Assembly: GCA_900660155.1 (NCBI GenBank)
Contig: CABFPE010000053.1
Location: 489,891 to 553,890, forward strand
Direction: 5' to 3'
Origin: Hofstenia miamia
Lineage: Eukaryota > Xenacoelomorpha > Acoela > Hofsteniidae
Length of the DNA: 64,000 bases
Numbering within the stretch: the first letter of the stretch is position 1; each line of letters opens with the position of its first letter. Below are positions 14,901 to 29,500 of this stretch, piece after piece. A program made the position numbers and the translations under genes. The notes under the pieces were generated by a model. That model made no database searches and was not told the origin of the DNA. It worked only from the letters and a program-made list of their open reading frames with translations.

Positions 14901-17495
14901 ATCAAAATTTAGGGAAAATGAAATTTGAGAGCAAATGAATGTTTAATCCTAAGTCTCTCAATAATTCAGGATAATTCAATAAACTAGTTTCGTGCCAACT
15001 TCCACTAATTAATAATTTCGCATGCAAACTGAACCTGTAATTGCCAAAATCCATTTCTAGTGCTTATGATGTTAACTCTAGAATAAGATAAATAAATAAC
15101 ACTAAAACAATTCTGCTTAATAGCATTTACTCAATCCAGCAGTTTTGTAGAACAGAAGCGGTAATGACAATGCCACGGCCAAAACAGTTCTCTGTCAATG
15201 TTCACAGATACTGTAACAAGATATCAACTAAACCTGGTAGTTACTAACCAGCAGCAATGAAAGTATGAACGATGTCTACTGTAGGTCAAGATTTGAATTA
15301 CAAAAAAACATCTCAATTATTTGCTAGATTAATTGTTAAACTAGGAAAAAAATTACAAGGCTAACTTGAGAAATTACTATTCACAGATAAATATGCGAAC
15401 CAAAACAAGTGTAAGAACAATATGCTGTTTATAGGATGCAGATACCATAGTGAAAGATTTAAAAATTTTTTAATACTTATTATTTTATAAAAGCTTTTCG
15501 CTTCTTACCTCCACCAAAGAGGTGCTGTTTTCACCTCTGTTTGTCAACACGATTTCGAAAACAGTAATGGAAGGAACTTTATGAAAAAACCTCGAGACAG
15601 GTATTGGTCAAACTTAGATGCTATTAGATTGTCAGACTGATCATGATTGCCGTCTGGTTGCATCCAGACCCTAATTTCATTTATACTTGGCTCGCAAAAA
15701 TAACTTCACGTAAATTTGTGTATCAGATACTGTTGCGTACAGAAAATAGCTATCTATCCACAATGATGTCAATGCATTGTTATTCGCTAAATCCGCATTA
15801 AACCATAGTTTTACTTCCAATTTAGTTCGTAGCTCTATCTAATAGAAGCCTCTGAGATAAAGGTACCAGAATATTGACAATTGCTTTCATTGCTATATTT
15901 AAAGAAAACCATATTTATTACTAGCGAAAGAAGTATACCGTCTTGCATATAATTGAATGCTTTCTGCTTAATTTCGGTGTTCGTTTCCAACTGGTTGGTA
16001 TTTTTAAGATAGTTGACAGTGTAGACCATTGGCGCTAAAATAATCATTGTTTGTTCTCCACATCCGAATGGCTTCTGTATCATGCCATCTAAGTTGTTCA
16101 TTGTGTTACCCATCACATCGCCTAAAAGTGTAAGTGACTTATCAAAATCAATAGTGAAGATTCCTTACCAGATAGGGAAATTTTGCAAAAGTCCGAATCA
16201 GGAACGAATTGTTTTGGAAGTGCTTCTGTTAAATTGAAATTCTTAGTATACGCGTCAGACCCCTCTGCACGATTCACCAAAAACGGAATGGTGTATTGAC
16301 GTTGGATTCCTTCAGGCTGAACGTATTATGTATTAAAAATTTAAAACATTGCACTAAGTCAAACTAACTTCACTCGACTAAGATTAATTTCAAAAAAATG
16401 AAAAAACGTTTTAATACGATTCTAATTGTCAGTTTTGATTTTTCTTATACTGTCTAAATTAACTGTACTTACGACAACACGAATGGGTTGAATGACAGCG
16501 TCAGAACAAGATTTTTGTGAGCTTTCTGCATTAATATTAAGTTTGAGTTTTCCGATTCTTTTACTTGCAAGAGGGAAGTACATAGTAGTAGTGCTGTCCT
16601 TTGACAAAACAACATTCACAGACGCTGAGGTCGCCATGGTGCTAGGCAAAGACGAGTCCGCAAACTCTACACGATCAAAATCTTTGCTATCAACAGAGAG
16701 TGTCACGGTCATCTACAAAACAAAACATACAATATTTCAACTGGATACACGATTCTAGATCACATTTAGCAATAGATTTCATAGCATCTGAATGCGAAAT
16801 TTTGCACTGCAATAAATCTATGACAAAGAATTTTTCAAGTGGGGAGTTTCTTATCTAATCAATTCAAAACACTAACCTAAAAATAACTTTTCTGAAAAAA
16901 TAAACAATTGATTCCAATTTAGTTTGCTTTAAATTTATTTTTATTGGTAGGGTTTATTTTTCGCAAAGCGCTGCTCTAAAGAGAAAATAGATTCTAGCTG
17001 AGATATTGAAAACGTGTGAACATAGAAAATACAATTCTAACGAAGGTATTGTTTTCAAACTACAAAATCATCCAGGAAGGTTTCAGAAAATATTTTAACT
17101 TTTTAGGTTCAAAATAATAGAGACAAATTAAAATACATGATTAAAGAGGAAAAGCTTAGGAAAGTTCAAGGACCTGGCTACGGGAGTTTAGGACTTTTCC
17201 TCACCCACTTTTCACAAAAACGCATGTCTCTACCTATGAGCTGCTCCCTTTGCAAATGGAGCTGTTCGACCTTCAAAGTGAATAAATCAAATAAATTAAT
17301 CACTTAACGTTCAAAGCAATCTCTTTTGATAACTCCATTCTATCATCGCCAATTAATACTAATCAGTAAATTAATTATAATTACAAAAAATTATAAATAG
17401 TATTGTAAATTGTTCAATAATTTTTTTCTGATGAAGGCTATAGAGCCGAAACATTTTAAATTAAATTTCGTTTTTTTCTTTTTATATTACATACA

Positions 17496-17549
<54 letters not shown>

Positions 17550-20500
17550 CTTATTGAAAAACTTATTCATATTCATTTATATATTTGAAAATATTTGCTA
17601 ATATTTTTTTGAAATTGTTTGAATTTGCAAAAAGAAAACAGTATTATTAGTTCCTTTCTGTATANAACTTATAAAAATTCTCACGGTTTTAACAGCATAG
17701 TGTCATCTTGCGAACGAACGCACAGTAATGTTCAAATTGTGCATGGTTCCTTGTGAGCTAATATCGACAATGAACGCTTAGGAGATTTGGTTATAATTAG
17801 CTAATGAGTTACTTTAGTTCACCCTGAGCCAGATGTTTGTAGCTGGTCACCTCCCTGAGACAGTTAGAAAAAGATTCGTGGAATTGTATANGAGGGAAGT
17901 ACATAGTAGTAGTGCTGTCCTTTGACAAAACAACATTCACAGACGCTGAGGTCGCCATGGTGCTAGGCAAAGACGAGTCCGCAAACTCTACACGATCAAA
18001 ATCTTTGCTATCAACAGAGAGTGTCACGGTCATCTACAAAACAAAACATACAATATTTCAACTGGATACACGATTCTAGATCACATTTAGCAATAGATTT
18101 CATAGCATCTGAATGCGAAATTTTGCACTGCAATAAATCTATGACAAAGAATTTTTCAAGTGGGGAGTTTCTTATCTAATCAATTCAAAACACTAACCTA
18201 AAAATAACTTTTCTGAAAAAATAAACAATTGATTCCAATTTAGTTTGCTTTAAATTTATTTTTATTGGTAGGGTTTATTTTTCGCAAAGCGCTGCTCTAA
18301 AGAGAAAATAGATTCTAGCTGAGATATTGAAAACGTGTGAACATAGAAAATACAATTCTAACGAAGGTATTGTTTTCAAACTACAAAATCATCCAGGAAG
18401 GTTTCAGAAAATATTTTAACTTTTTAGGTTCAAAATAATAGAGACAAATTAAANTCCCTGAGACAGTTAGAAAAAGATTCGTGGAATTGTATATTTTCCA
18501 AAACAATTCAACACTAAGATTATCTTCACAGCATTTTTTTAAAATGAGCTGAATAGTGGGCCAATGCAAAACTAGTTGCTTCATGCCTTGTATCTCAAAG
18601 TTTCTGAAGTATTTCGAAAAGTGTTTGTTCACCAAGTGATTAGAAAGATCAATGCCATTCTCATAAATCGAAGGATGCGAGCTGTATGGTGTTCTACAAA
18701 AGTGAAAACCCATGTAGCAAAAGCTGTAAATTGAAATTTTGTTTTTGCTTCATGTAATCATATTGCTCCACTAAAACTTTAACTAGAGTCTGCTGGAGTT
18801 AGCCCTTACTAAACAAAAATTCTATAACTCATCATTCACCAATAAAATACAACATTCCGTGATTATGAACTACATGTGGCAGATTGCATAAACGTGTTTC
18901 TGAAAACCAGTACCATTTAACAATACAATATACATATAGTTTGTACCAATTGATTTTAGGTTTATTAGATTGGAAATTATAAAATTCATGCAGAAAATTT
19001 GTTTAAAGCAGAATCTAAGGAGGTTTAATATGCTGCTATATTAGGAAAATTTAGTGATGCATGTTGAAGAATCCCTCTACCTTTTTGTTACATACATCCA
19101 GAAAGTAAAGTATTTGAGCTATTGCAATTAGAATATGTAGGATAAGAAGAACAAACCTGAATCTCTTCGTCTAAGTAGTTGAACACGGAAACTGAGAGTA
19201 AGAATTGTTCACCACGCTTTACAGAGTAAGGCAGATTCAGCCGGACGAAGCATTTCTTCCTTGTAATGAGCTAAATTACTTGTGTAGATTCAATAGATAT
19301 TTGCACATGTGCTACTCCACACGACAATTATTGTTACCCTTAAATCTTTGGGGCTACATACAAAGTGAACTTATTTTACATATAATGAGCCTGCAATTAC
19401 ACAGCATAAAGTTAAAACATTTGTATTTAACTCTTCACAGATCTGTGATTATAAAAGACAACCCATATGAGGAACTATTTAACTTACAGAAAGCTCGGAC
19501 AGTTTCCAAATTGTGTAATTGTTGATCAGAAAAATGGAATAATTTTTTAGTTAGAAACAATCACATCTCAAATTGATTCTTAAGTAATATTTAAACATTT
19601 AGTAATTGAGCAAGGGTAGTTCATATAAAAATATGTATAGTGCAAAATCGTAGTTTTTTTATATTATTGAATATTAAAGTAGTAATTTAAATATTTTAAA
19701 ACTCATGCTTTCTCTATTAATACTAAAAACGCATTAAATCATCTAACATGACAAATAATGCGAAATATAATTATTATGACATCTGATACAAAAAGAGATT
19801 TTATGAACTTTAAATTATGTAAATGGAATAAACATTTTATTGATTTAAGTTTCAAGAATGTGAGAATAAATTGATAAAGTATTACCTCGGCCTTCTTCAA
19901 AGCAACACCCAAACCTATCTCATTGGATAGTACAAACGCGCTTGCTACCCATTTTGTTATGGTATCCGGAGCAACCAATGGTAGAGTGACTTTTGTGCTA
20001 GACTCACTAAATAAATTTGTCAAGCATGGGTAACGGAAAAAGTCCATGCAACTACTTTGGGTTTTAAAATAAAGCAAAATTCCAACTTGCCAAAAATAAA
20101 CTCAAAATCTTGGAGAATACTCCATCTTATCCAGGTAAGCAATTGATAACAAAGATAAAATGAACATTTTGTGTTACCCGTTTGCAATGGCATTGAAAAT
20201 GCCTCATCTGATAATGCGTTATAATGTCTTCAAATGAAGTCGTTTCACTTTGTTCTGTGCAGTAGAATATAAAGGGTGTGCTGCTCCATATTTCTGGAAG
20301 ATCTTTCAATTATTTGGTTCCTCCAAGCGCCAACAGTAAGTGGCCAAATTATTACATAACGCCAAACAATAAATTCAGAGAAAAATACGCTGAAAAATTC
20401 ATTTGAATCTCAAAAGAAATAAACGGTCGCTATTGTATGCTATACTAGATCTGGGAAAAAAGTTTATCGTACGGTGAATTTGAATTGTTCATCTATAAAT

Positions 20501-23500
20501 GTTTAGATCAATGCTGCTGGAAAAAAATTCGCTTTCGACGAGTGTTATAGTCCAATGCCGCATGTATTTAACTTGTCTGCAAAAATAATCAATGACAAAC
20601 TAATTATTATGGGCCGCGCAAAAAATTGCTTACGTGAAAATAAATATCGAAATTCAGGAGGGAATTATTATTTGAGAGAGAGGAAATTGATATCGCAAAT
20701 GCAAAACGCATTGATTACAGCTTCGAAATATATGACTTCCAACAAGCTATGAAAATAGACATTCAAAAAATTATAGTCGCTTGGAATTCCCCATAGAAGT
20801 GATTTTATGTTACCCGTTTGTGATAGAAAGGCTTTTGAATCCAGATAGAAGGATATTGATAATGGAAGTGCGACTCAGAAGTTACATTATATCCAGCTTA
20901 GAATGGTGTCCTAAAATCATGCGGTTCGTGAGGATTTCGCTCAACAGTATTTGGATTACAATGAGGTAAAAGAATTTAACATACCAAAGACTTGCAGAGA
21001 TCAATGAGTATTACGTAAAAAATGCAACTACGAATAATTACGTTTACGACAATTGTAAGAAAGATACTTTACAAACCACAGACAAGCATATTTTCAAAGA
21101 CATTTTTCAGTCAACTGGTTTAATCAACACGTTCAATGTAAGTTTTGACATTTTCACTTCGATACTATTTCGCGAATTGGGATAACTTTCAATTACAATT
21201 GAGTTAAGTAGAATAAAAGTAGGTATATCCTTTATTGTAAGCAAGTGTTTCAATCAAGGCCCATCATACCTCTTGTTGAAGCGTAATTAATAAATCGAAC
21301 TTGAGGTTTTTCAATATTTGATAACATTCTATTGGAAAGGTAGACAAATGTCGCTCGAAAAGGAATTTTCACCAAAATGCTTTACACATTGAACTTGATA
21401 TTGTCCATATTTAATGAAGTCATTGTACCCCAACAACTAATCAAACACTGGCAGAATTCAAAATAGTTCATTAATAGCAACAAAACCCGCAAGATACCAT
21501 AGTAAATTTTATAGATTTAGTGAAGAGAATCTTTCAATGAACTTGAAACACAGCACTATAAATCCAGCACAGGATAGATTGAAAAATGAAATGAAATAAA
21601 TTGCAACTATGTTCAAGGATTTAAACCCCCCCTCACAACGAAACGCTTTCTTAATATTTGCAATACGAACAAGCATGTAATTTGCAAAAATGCCTCAGTT
21701 AGAAATTACATCTGAAAACCAACAGAAGTTAATGAATATACAGTAACCTTCCTATTAATTCCCAAATCCAAGATTCCGGGAAGAATGATCTTGCGCGGCT
21801 TTTAGACGGCAAAGGTTTCTTCGAAGTAATTGCCTTTGAATAACTGCCCCTGTCGGTCATCTCCATCATAATGTTAGCACCTTTAAACATAATTATGGGC
21901 TCAGGTGGAACTAAATATTTACATTTCAACAACAAAACTAGTTTAAACCAAGTGAAAATTATTCAAGACATTTAAAAAAGAAACACGACAAGGGCAAATT
22001 TACATGAAAGGTGGATTATAATCTCATGTTCAATTCTCAAGTAGAAAAAGCCAATTTATAATGATCAAAAAACCTTTTAAATGCTCACATTTGCAAAAAA
22101 ATATGAGGATTATTAAAATCCAGCAAAATGGAGAGCTTCAAACCAAAAGCCTTTTTCCCATCTATTAGAAAAGTCACTACAAATTACTTTGTGTCCAATA
22201 ATAGCATGTTATCATTTATTTATTGTTGAATTTTTATTTTAAAAATGCCGATTTTGGAATTACCGCGTACCATACCTTAAAAAATAAAAACGGATTTAAT
22301 GATTGTTCGCACAAAGCTATTAAATAAATAAAAGGAAGTTGAAATTATACATTTTTGCCACAAAGTGGAAACAATTAAATCAACACTAGATGAAGAAGTC
22401 AAATGTTTAAAAACTGTATCACAGATCATGCAATAATGAAAAATGTGTTCAAGAAACAGTAGTACATGAAACTAATGATATCCATTCGAATGATAGTAAT
22501 GGAAGTATTCAAATCCATAGCAGCGAAAAAACATTGACCCACACAGCTATTTAGATTGAGTATGGAATTTTAAGAACCAAAAGTTCTTAAACCTGGTGCA
22601 GTGAGTAATTAAAATTATGTAAATGAAATTATTAATGCTAAGAAAAATAAAATTACAGTTCCTGAATAACAATAAGGCTGTGCCATATATGGCACAAACA
22701 GGACAATGGGCTTAAATCAAAATATAATGAATATAGAAGAAAATTTCTGTTGTTAGAAGACATTTACTTTGTGTGCCATTTATGGCAAACAGGGACCGAA
22801 GAAATTAAACAATCTTAATGTAGTGATAATAGTGGCTTAGTTGACTTGGATAAGTTGACAGAAACAGAATTCTGACTATGGAATTAACATAGAAGTTTCG
22901 AGACACTAAATGTGTAAAAAGTTCGTACGTTTGAAGAAAAATATACACACATAAAATGAACTGTACTATTGAAAAATATAGCAACGCAATATTCTAAAGA
23001 ATCTAGAGTACATATTCGTTTTATGAAAAATAGCGCATAATATCAAGATACCATCTGAAAAACAGTTTTTCATAAAGATACAAGCACCTGTCAAAATGTC
23101 ATTTGCGGTGTGAAATCCTAAGAAAAAGATGAGATCGCTAAAATACAATTTTTCTGTAAAATAAGAAACGAGGCACAATTATGGTTTTCTTGAAATGTAG
23201 TGATTCTAAACTTGCTTCGTGTACTGTTTTAGCATGTTCACTAGCAAAACAAATAAATAATGCAAAAAAAGAAAATCTATGAATTCAATAATAGTCATTG
23301 GAACATAGATGGTGAAAAAAAATTCAATTACCAGCAATGAGCGATCTTTAAACTTCACAAAGCAAGCAACCTTTTAGCAGGTTGCGACTAAGTTGATATC
23401 TATTGCAAAGTCAGTTATTATTTTACGCTAATTAACCGATTAGCCAATAAAAGCTAGAAGTCTTGAATGTGATAATTTCAAAAAGTTGAAATTGAATCAA

Positions 23501-26500
23501 TGAGAAAAGACTTATAATTAAATTAAATGGTGGTGACTGAGATGCAAACTTATTAAATCCATATGAAATGTTAAAAACTATTTCACAATACAAAAACTTG
23601 ATCATTCATTAATGAAGAATTTTGCATGATATGAATCCTCCAGGAAGCTCCCTCATGAAATGCATTCGTAAATAAAGCAGATTAAAATCTCAAACATCAA
23701 TTTACCGATTCCATAAAATTGTAGCAACATAATATGAAAATCGGTGACACCCGAAAGGATGACAAAAAGTCGGTTGAGTCGAAAAATTTCTGAACTGGTT
23801 CAAGGAATGGTTCAGTCTAGATTGGAAATTAGTGATTTTTGTATTTCGACAACTACACGTGAATTGAATCCTTCAAAGTATTTCAGATATCTTAAAAGAT
23901 GCTTCCTATGAAAGTCTACTACGAATATCAACGAAAACATTAAAGTGTTGAGGTATTTTCTCTGGAAATTAAAAATCCATTAGGGGTATGTAAATCAATG
24001 TGTATACAAATGTGTCTGGTAAAAATGAGCGATAAAAGCCCAAAGCAGTATATATATATATATATATATATAAACCTCTTTATTAATGAAAAAATCCAAG
24101 ATTCTGGGAAGAATGATCGTGTGCGGCTTTTAGACGGCAAAGGCTTAGATTCAAGCTTTTTCGGGGTAAATGATGTTAAAGAATAACTGCTAGACATGAA
24201 ACGTGGCATCACAACATCAGGAAACCTTCTTGATATTATCATAGCTAAACATTCACAAATCAACACTAAACCAGCTTAGACTAAGTACTAAAAAGATTTA
24301 GAATTGTCAGATGAAAAGTCAAATTTAACATAAACATTGGATTCTAATATGGTAAATGAGTACGAACACCATCAAAAGACTTAATGATTCAATAATTCGA
24401 ATCAATTCATATCGAAATATAATATTGCTTGCTTATTGATCAATTATAATATAACAACCGCATTCCAAATTATTCACTGCACTTAACAGTACAACTAATA
24501 AAGAAAAAAGTGCCCAAGAAATAGCATCACATAAAACTAATGACATGCAATCGAATATTAGCAATGCCAAATATCAAACATACTACATAAATAAATCTTT
24601 TTTCAAAAAACATTTATGTAACAGCTGGAATTTTGCAACTATGAAGGTCATCTTAAAAAAGTAGAAAGGCAAGGTCAACTTTAATGCATTCTATTTTTGA
24701 ATTTAAGCATGACTACCTCTGGAACTCATTGGAATGCACATGACCAACAAAACGTTTTTTTACTTTTAATTAGGACTTTCTTCATTTTCAAATAGTCAGT
24801 AGATAAAGACGACTCTCCAAGCAAACATTGATGGGAGTAAACAAATTACAAATGCAACATTACTTCACTGTTAAAATCATTATGGATTGTAATTGCCCTC
24901 CGAATCTACGAGTACTATCAGGAAGCTGTATTACAAAAGGTTTTCCTATATACACTCTTGTTGAACCAAGGTATGTTATTTCGTCACTCGTGTAATTGGA
25001 TCATATTTCAATAAGCAATTTGTTGAAAAAATATCTGGCAAAAATGTTACAATGGACGTCTACGAGACTATGTACAACCAAAAAAATTTAGATTACTTTC
25101 AAGTGTGCTTTATGATCCGGAAACAGATAATTGGGTGAAATATCTTAAAACAATCGAACTCGCAATTGATTTAAATGTTGAAGAAGACTTCCTGCGAAAT
25201 GTCAAGTCGTTGAAAGAACTCACAGAAGATGTTTGTGTTCATACTCCACTAATGTATGAACTCACTTTTGCTTTTCAAGGTGGAGATCTAGATATTCGCA
25301 CAGTGCTTATTAATATATTGAGATCTATTAGTAAATGGAACTTCGCCTCGACCACAATTCAAGTTAATCCCAAATCCTACTACGAGAAATTTTACACTGA
25401 AGATTAAACGTCAACCTCACAAATTACCGATTTGTTTTTCTCACACACCCATAGACATGTGAAGGAAAGCCTGGTAAGATGTACGAATAATACGCTGAAA
25501 GCAAATTTCGAGAGACCACAATGAGGCATTTCATGTAAGAATTCTTTCAAGATTTCAAAAATTGCTAATTTTGCGTGGATGCTATATATTTCACTCATCA
25601 TTGAGAGATCTAACTAATACAGCCAAAGGGAAATCATTTGATATATGTTCCGAGTTTATTTATCCCTACCTGGAAGTTGCTGATGACATGTGTGACCGTT
25701 GTTACTTCTCTTTTCAAAAGGGCGAATTAAAAAATTGAGGTTCCTATACAAGTCGTTCCTCATAACAAGGGTATATAGCGGGATTCTGGATAATGAAGAA
25801 TGTTGAATGGAGGAATCAAAGTCGAATAGGATTGATATTTAGAATGCAATGAAAATAATCCGAGAAAACTTCAGTCATGAAAATTACAATTTCATAGCGC
25901 CGCGGAAACTACTAGATCGTATTTAAAAGGGTGCACGTAAGAATAAGATGGTGTCTATTGTCAAAGCTGAGGAAAATCAGACTGCTAATGCGAAACGGGA
26001 ACAGCTTACTGAGTCAATTGGTCTATTCAAACGTCACATCCCGAAGGAATAAAGCGTTCAATTGAAAATGTTGACAAAGAATTGGAAGCTGCCAAAAGCG
26101 AATAATTGAACTTGAAGCAAGGCATGATGAGCGAACGAACCGCAATAAACGGTTTGATGTAAGTTCTAGTGCTGTATTGAAAAAATGTTTTGAAATTCTT
26201 AGATGAAATCCAATTAACATTTTTTGCGTAGCTGCCGTTTTAACTAATTTCAACATGTAATATTAATAATTGGTCTTCACTTTTTCGTGATTTTCATGGA
26301 AAATATATAAAATGAGAGCAATTTAATAAAATGTCAAATTTTGTGAATCTCTCCCATTGAACAACAAAGACGCCTACTTGCACTCATTGTAAACAAGTCT
26401 AAAGAAGAACACAATACATAAACTTTTCCTTGAACTAAAATGGGACAACAAAGAGAAAGGTTAGAATAGGACGTCGGCAGAAAACCACTGGCAAAACAAA

Positions 26501-29500
26501 ATATTTTTTGCAAGAATTACGATTGAAAGTAAATTTCTTCAAAAACGCAGCAGGTTTATATGATAATGAAACATTGAAAGATGTACGCCCGGTTGAATTT
26601 AAAACAACTAAGAAATCCTGGTAAAAATATCCGGACATCCGAACTTTACACTTTGGAAAGCCAGAAGCTCTTTCATTTTCATAGAATTAGAAAAATGAGA
26701 GCAAATTCTACGGACAACCTGAAAAAACCCGTGTTTGCATTAAACAAAGAATGAAATGCAAAGTGTTTTCAGCGGGAAATTTAAAAGCTCATCTTACAAT
26801 TACACCAGAGGTCTATAATTTCAGCAAATTGAGCATTAACCCATTAAGGACTTGCGTGATCATATGATCACAGATGAAAATTTTTTTAATGTGTAATATA
26901 TTATAGTGAATGTGCAGTACATTGTTCTCATATATATTTACATAGTAAATTCACATAAAGTGTTTTGTAATGCATGCTTTTGTGTTTCAGTTATACTATT
27001 GTTTTCGCGGGAAACTCATCATAAATTTTCTACACCACTACAATGAAGTGATGGTAAACTTATTGTTGTGACTAGAATAATAGATTTTTTCTATATTTTA
27101 TAATGCATTATTTTTGGAAGCTTGTTCAAATGTTTCATCATTTTGTATCATTCAAATATTATATATATATATTACCTTTTCATTTATTTTCACTGTGTTT
27201 TGTTGTGATCATATGATCACGCCAGTCATACATACTACATAATTTCAATATATTTTTTCCATTGAGTATATAACACTAATAGTACTAAAAAGATGAAATC
27301 TATCTATTTAGCAAAAGAATGTATACTGTTGATGAACTTCTGACTATGTTTGAAGATGAGGAAATGAACCTTCAACAGATTGCAATTGAGCCTCCTCAGG
27401 ATGGTAATATTACAGATGGTGATTCTGGAGATGAAAACCCTACGTACAATTGCTTATCAGGCAAGCAACTTCAAGCCCCTGCATTTGGAATGTTGGCAAA
27501 TAAGGATATTGTTGGAGATGTTTTTGATTTTTCCCCATCTAAAAAAATGGAGAAAGACTATGCTTGGAAAGTAGGCGCGAACCTGCACTCAATGATGGCT
27601 CCCAATATCCTGACCAATGCAGCCACATTTTTAAGTCCATATTCCAAGTCATCTGCAAATGAGCTATTTGAAATTTTCTTTTCTCCATCTTTCTTGGAAC
27701 ACATATCAAGTGAGATGACTAAATATGCCATGTCAAAAAATATGCAAGATCCTCAAGTTGCTATAGATGAATTGCGGGTATTTATAGCTATCCTTCTTCT
27801 ATCAGGTTACAGTACTGTGCCAAATCTTTGAAACTACTGGGACACTTCAGATGATCTTCATAACAATTTAGTTACTTAGTCAATTAGACGCGATCGATTT
27901 GAAGAACTGAAACACTGTTTCCATTTAGCAGACAATGATCATCTTGATAAATCTGATCACTATGCCAAGATTAGACCTTTAGCTCAACATCTAAACAATG
28001 CATTTATGCGAGAGTTTAAGAATTGTTTTTCAGTAGATCTTTGCTTTGATGAATGCATTATTGAATATTTTGGAAGACATGGTCTAAAACAATTCATTCG
28101 TGGCAAACCAATAAGATTTGGCTACAAATCCTGGTGCGTAAATTCACCAAGTGGATATCTTGTTTCCTTTGAACTGTAACAGGGAGCTTCTATTGTGAAA
28201 AGAAGTTGTTATGAAGAAGCCTATGGAAAATGCAGTGCTCCACTAATGTCTATTGTAGATGATCTTTCACATCGATTTTCTCAAAAAATTCAACTTTTTC
28301 TTAGATAATCTGTTTACAGGTACAGCAAAACACTATTTATAATTTATTATTTTTAAATTTAGGATTGAATCTTTTGATTGATTTGAAGAAAAAGGGGCAT
28401 ACTGGAACTGGCACTATTCGTGAGAACTGAATTCCAAACAGTGCAAAGAATTTGATTCCTAAATACTACTTCAAGAAGTGCACATGTGGAGATGCTATTG
28501 AAATATTTGATGAAAATACTAATGTTTGTATCACAAAGTGGCTTGATAATTCAATAGTCTCAGTTGCAAGTACTGGTGCGTAAATTCACCAAGTGGATAT
28601 CTTGTTTCCTTTCAACTCTACCAGGGAGCTTCTATTGTGAAAAGAAGTTGTTATGAAGAAGCCTATGGAAAATGCAGTGCTCCACTAATGTCTATTGTAG
28701 ATTAACTTTCACATCGATTTTCTCACAAAATTCAACTTTTTCTTTGATAATCTGTTTACAGGTACAGCAAAACACTATTTATAATTTATTATTTTTAAAT
28801 TTAGGATTGAATCTTTTGATTGATTTGAAGAAAAAGGGGCATACTGGAACTGGCACTATTCGTGAGAACCGAATTCCAAACAGTGCAAAGAATTTGATTC
28901 CTAAATACTTCTTCAAGAAGTGCACACGTGGAGATGCTATTGAAATATTTGATGAAAATACTAATGTTTGTATCAACAAATTGGCTTATAAATCCAAAAG
29001 CTTCGGTGGGATTGGGGGCCCCCAAACCCAGTCCTAAAATTAAAACTGGATGGTACCGACCAGTTCTGGTCCTGAAGCCCTAGGAATCGAGTAACAAAGA
29101 GCTTTATAGTTTAGACTCCTGCAGGACTGCCAACCGGCCCCTCCAACGCCCCCAGATTGGTGGCGGAAGCCTGGTGTCTTCCTACGTCGCCTATCAATGC
29201 TCGATTACAAAGGTTGGGGTGACAGGTCTTAATATGCCGTAAATACCAACCTTTGCTCTTGTACGACTTGTAGCATCCCTTCGCTTCACACTTCCAGCAA
29301 TTAGCATCCGCTATAGTCGTGGAGCTCTGCGTATGGTCATTTCTGACATGACGATTTAACGCCTTTTGGGCAGAAAACATACGCGCACACTCCGTGCACC
29401 TCAGGTGTCTCGTACTGGCATGTGTGAGCCTCGGTACTGCTGCATAAGCCGCCCCAGCAATTCTATCACGTAGCACCGCTGAGTCCCCGTTGATTGACTC

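Noticed and set aside
17809-18033. Second TEP gene or duplicated exon 14 reading [20 protein letters not shown]
   Set aside because: It is an identical copy bounded by Ns and by a repeated 39-bp flank, so it is an assembly artefact.
20127-20309. Open stretch upstream of the docking site ([20 protein letters not shown]) as an eighth alternative exon
   Set aside because: It lacks the FFPESW motif, a selector sequence and the right phase.
23940-24266. Open frame extending v6 through IYIYIYIY
   Set aside because: The isoleucine-tyrosine run is the (TA)n tract after the splice donor. The exon ends at 24076.
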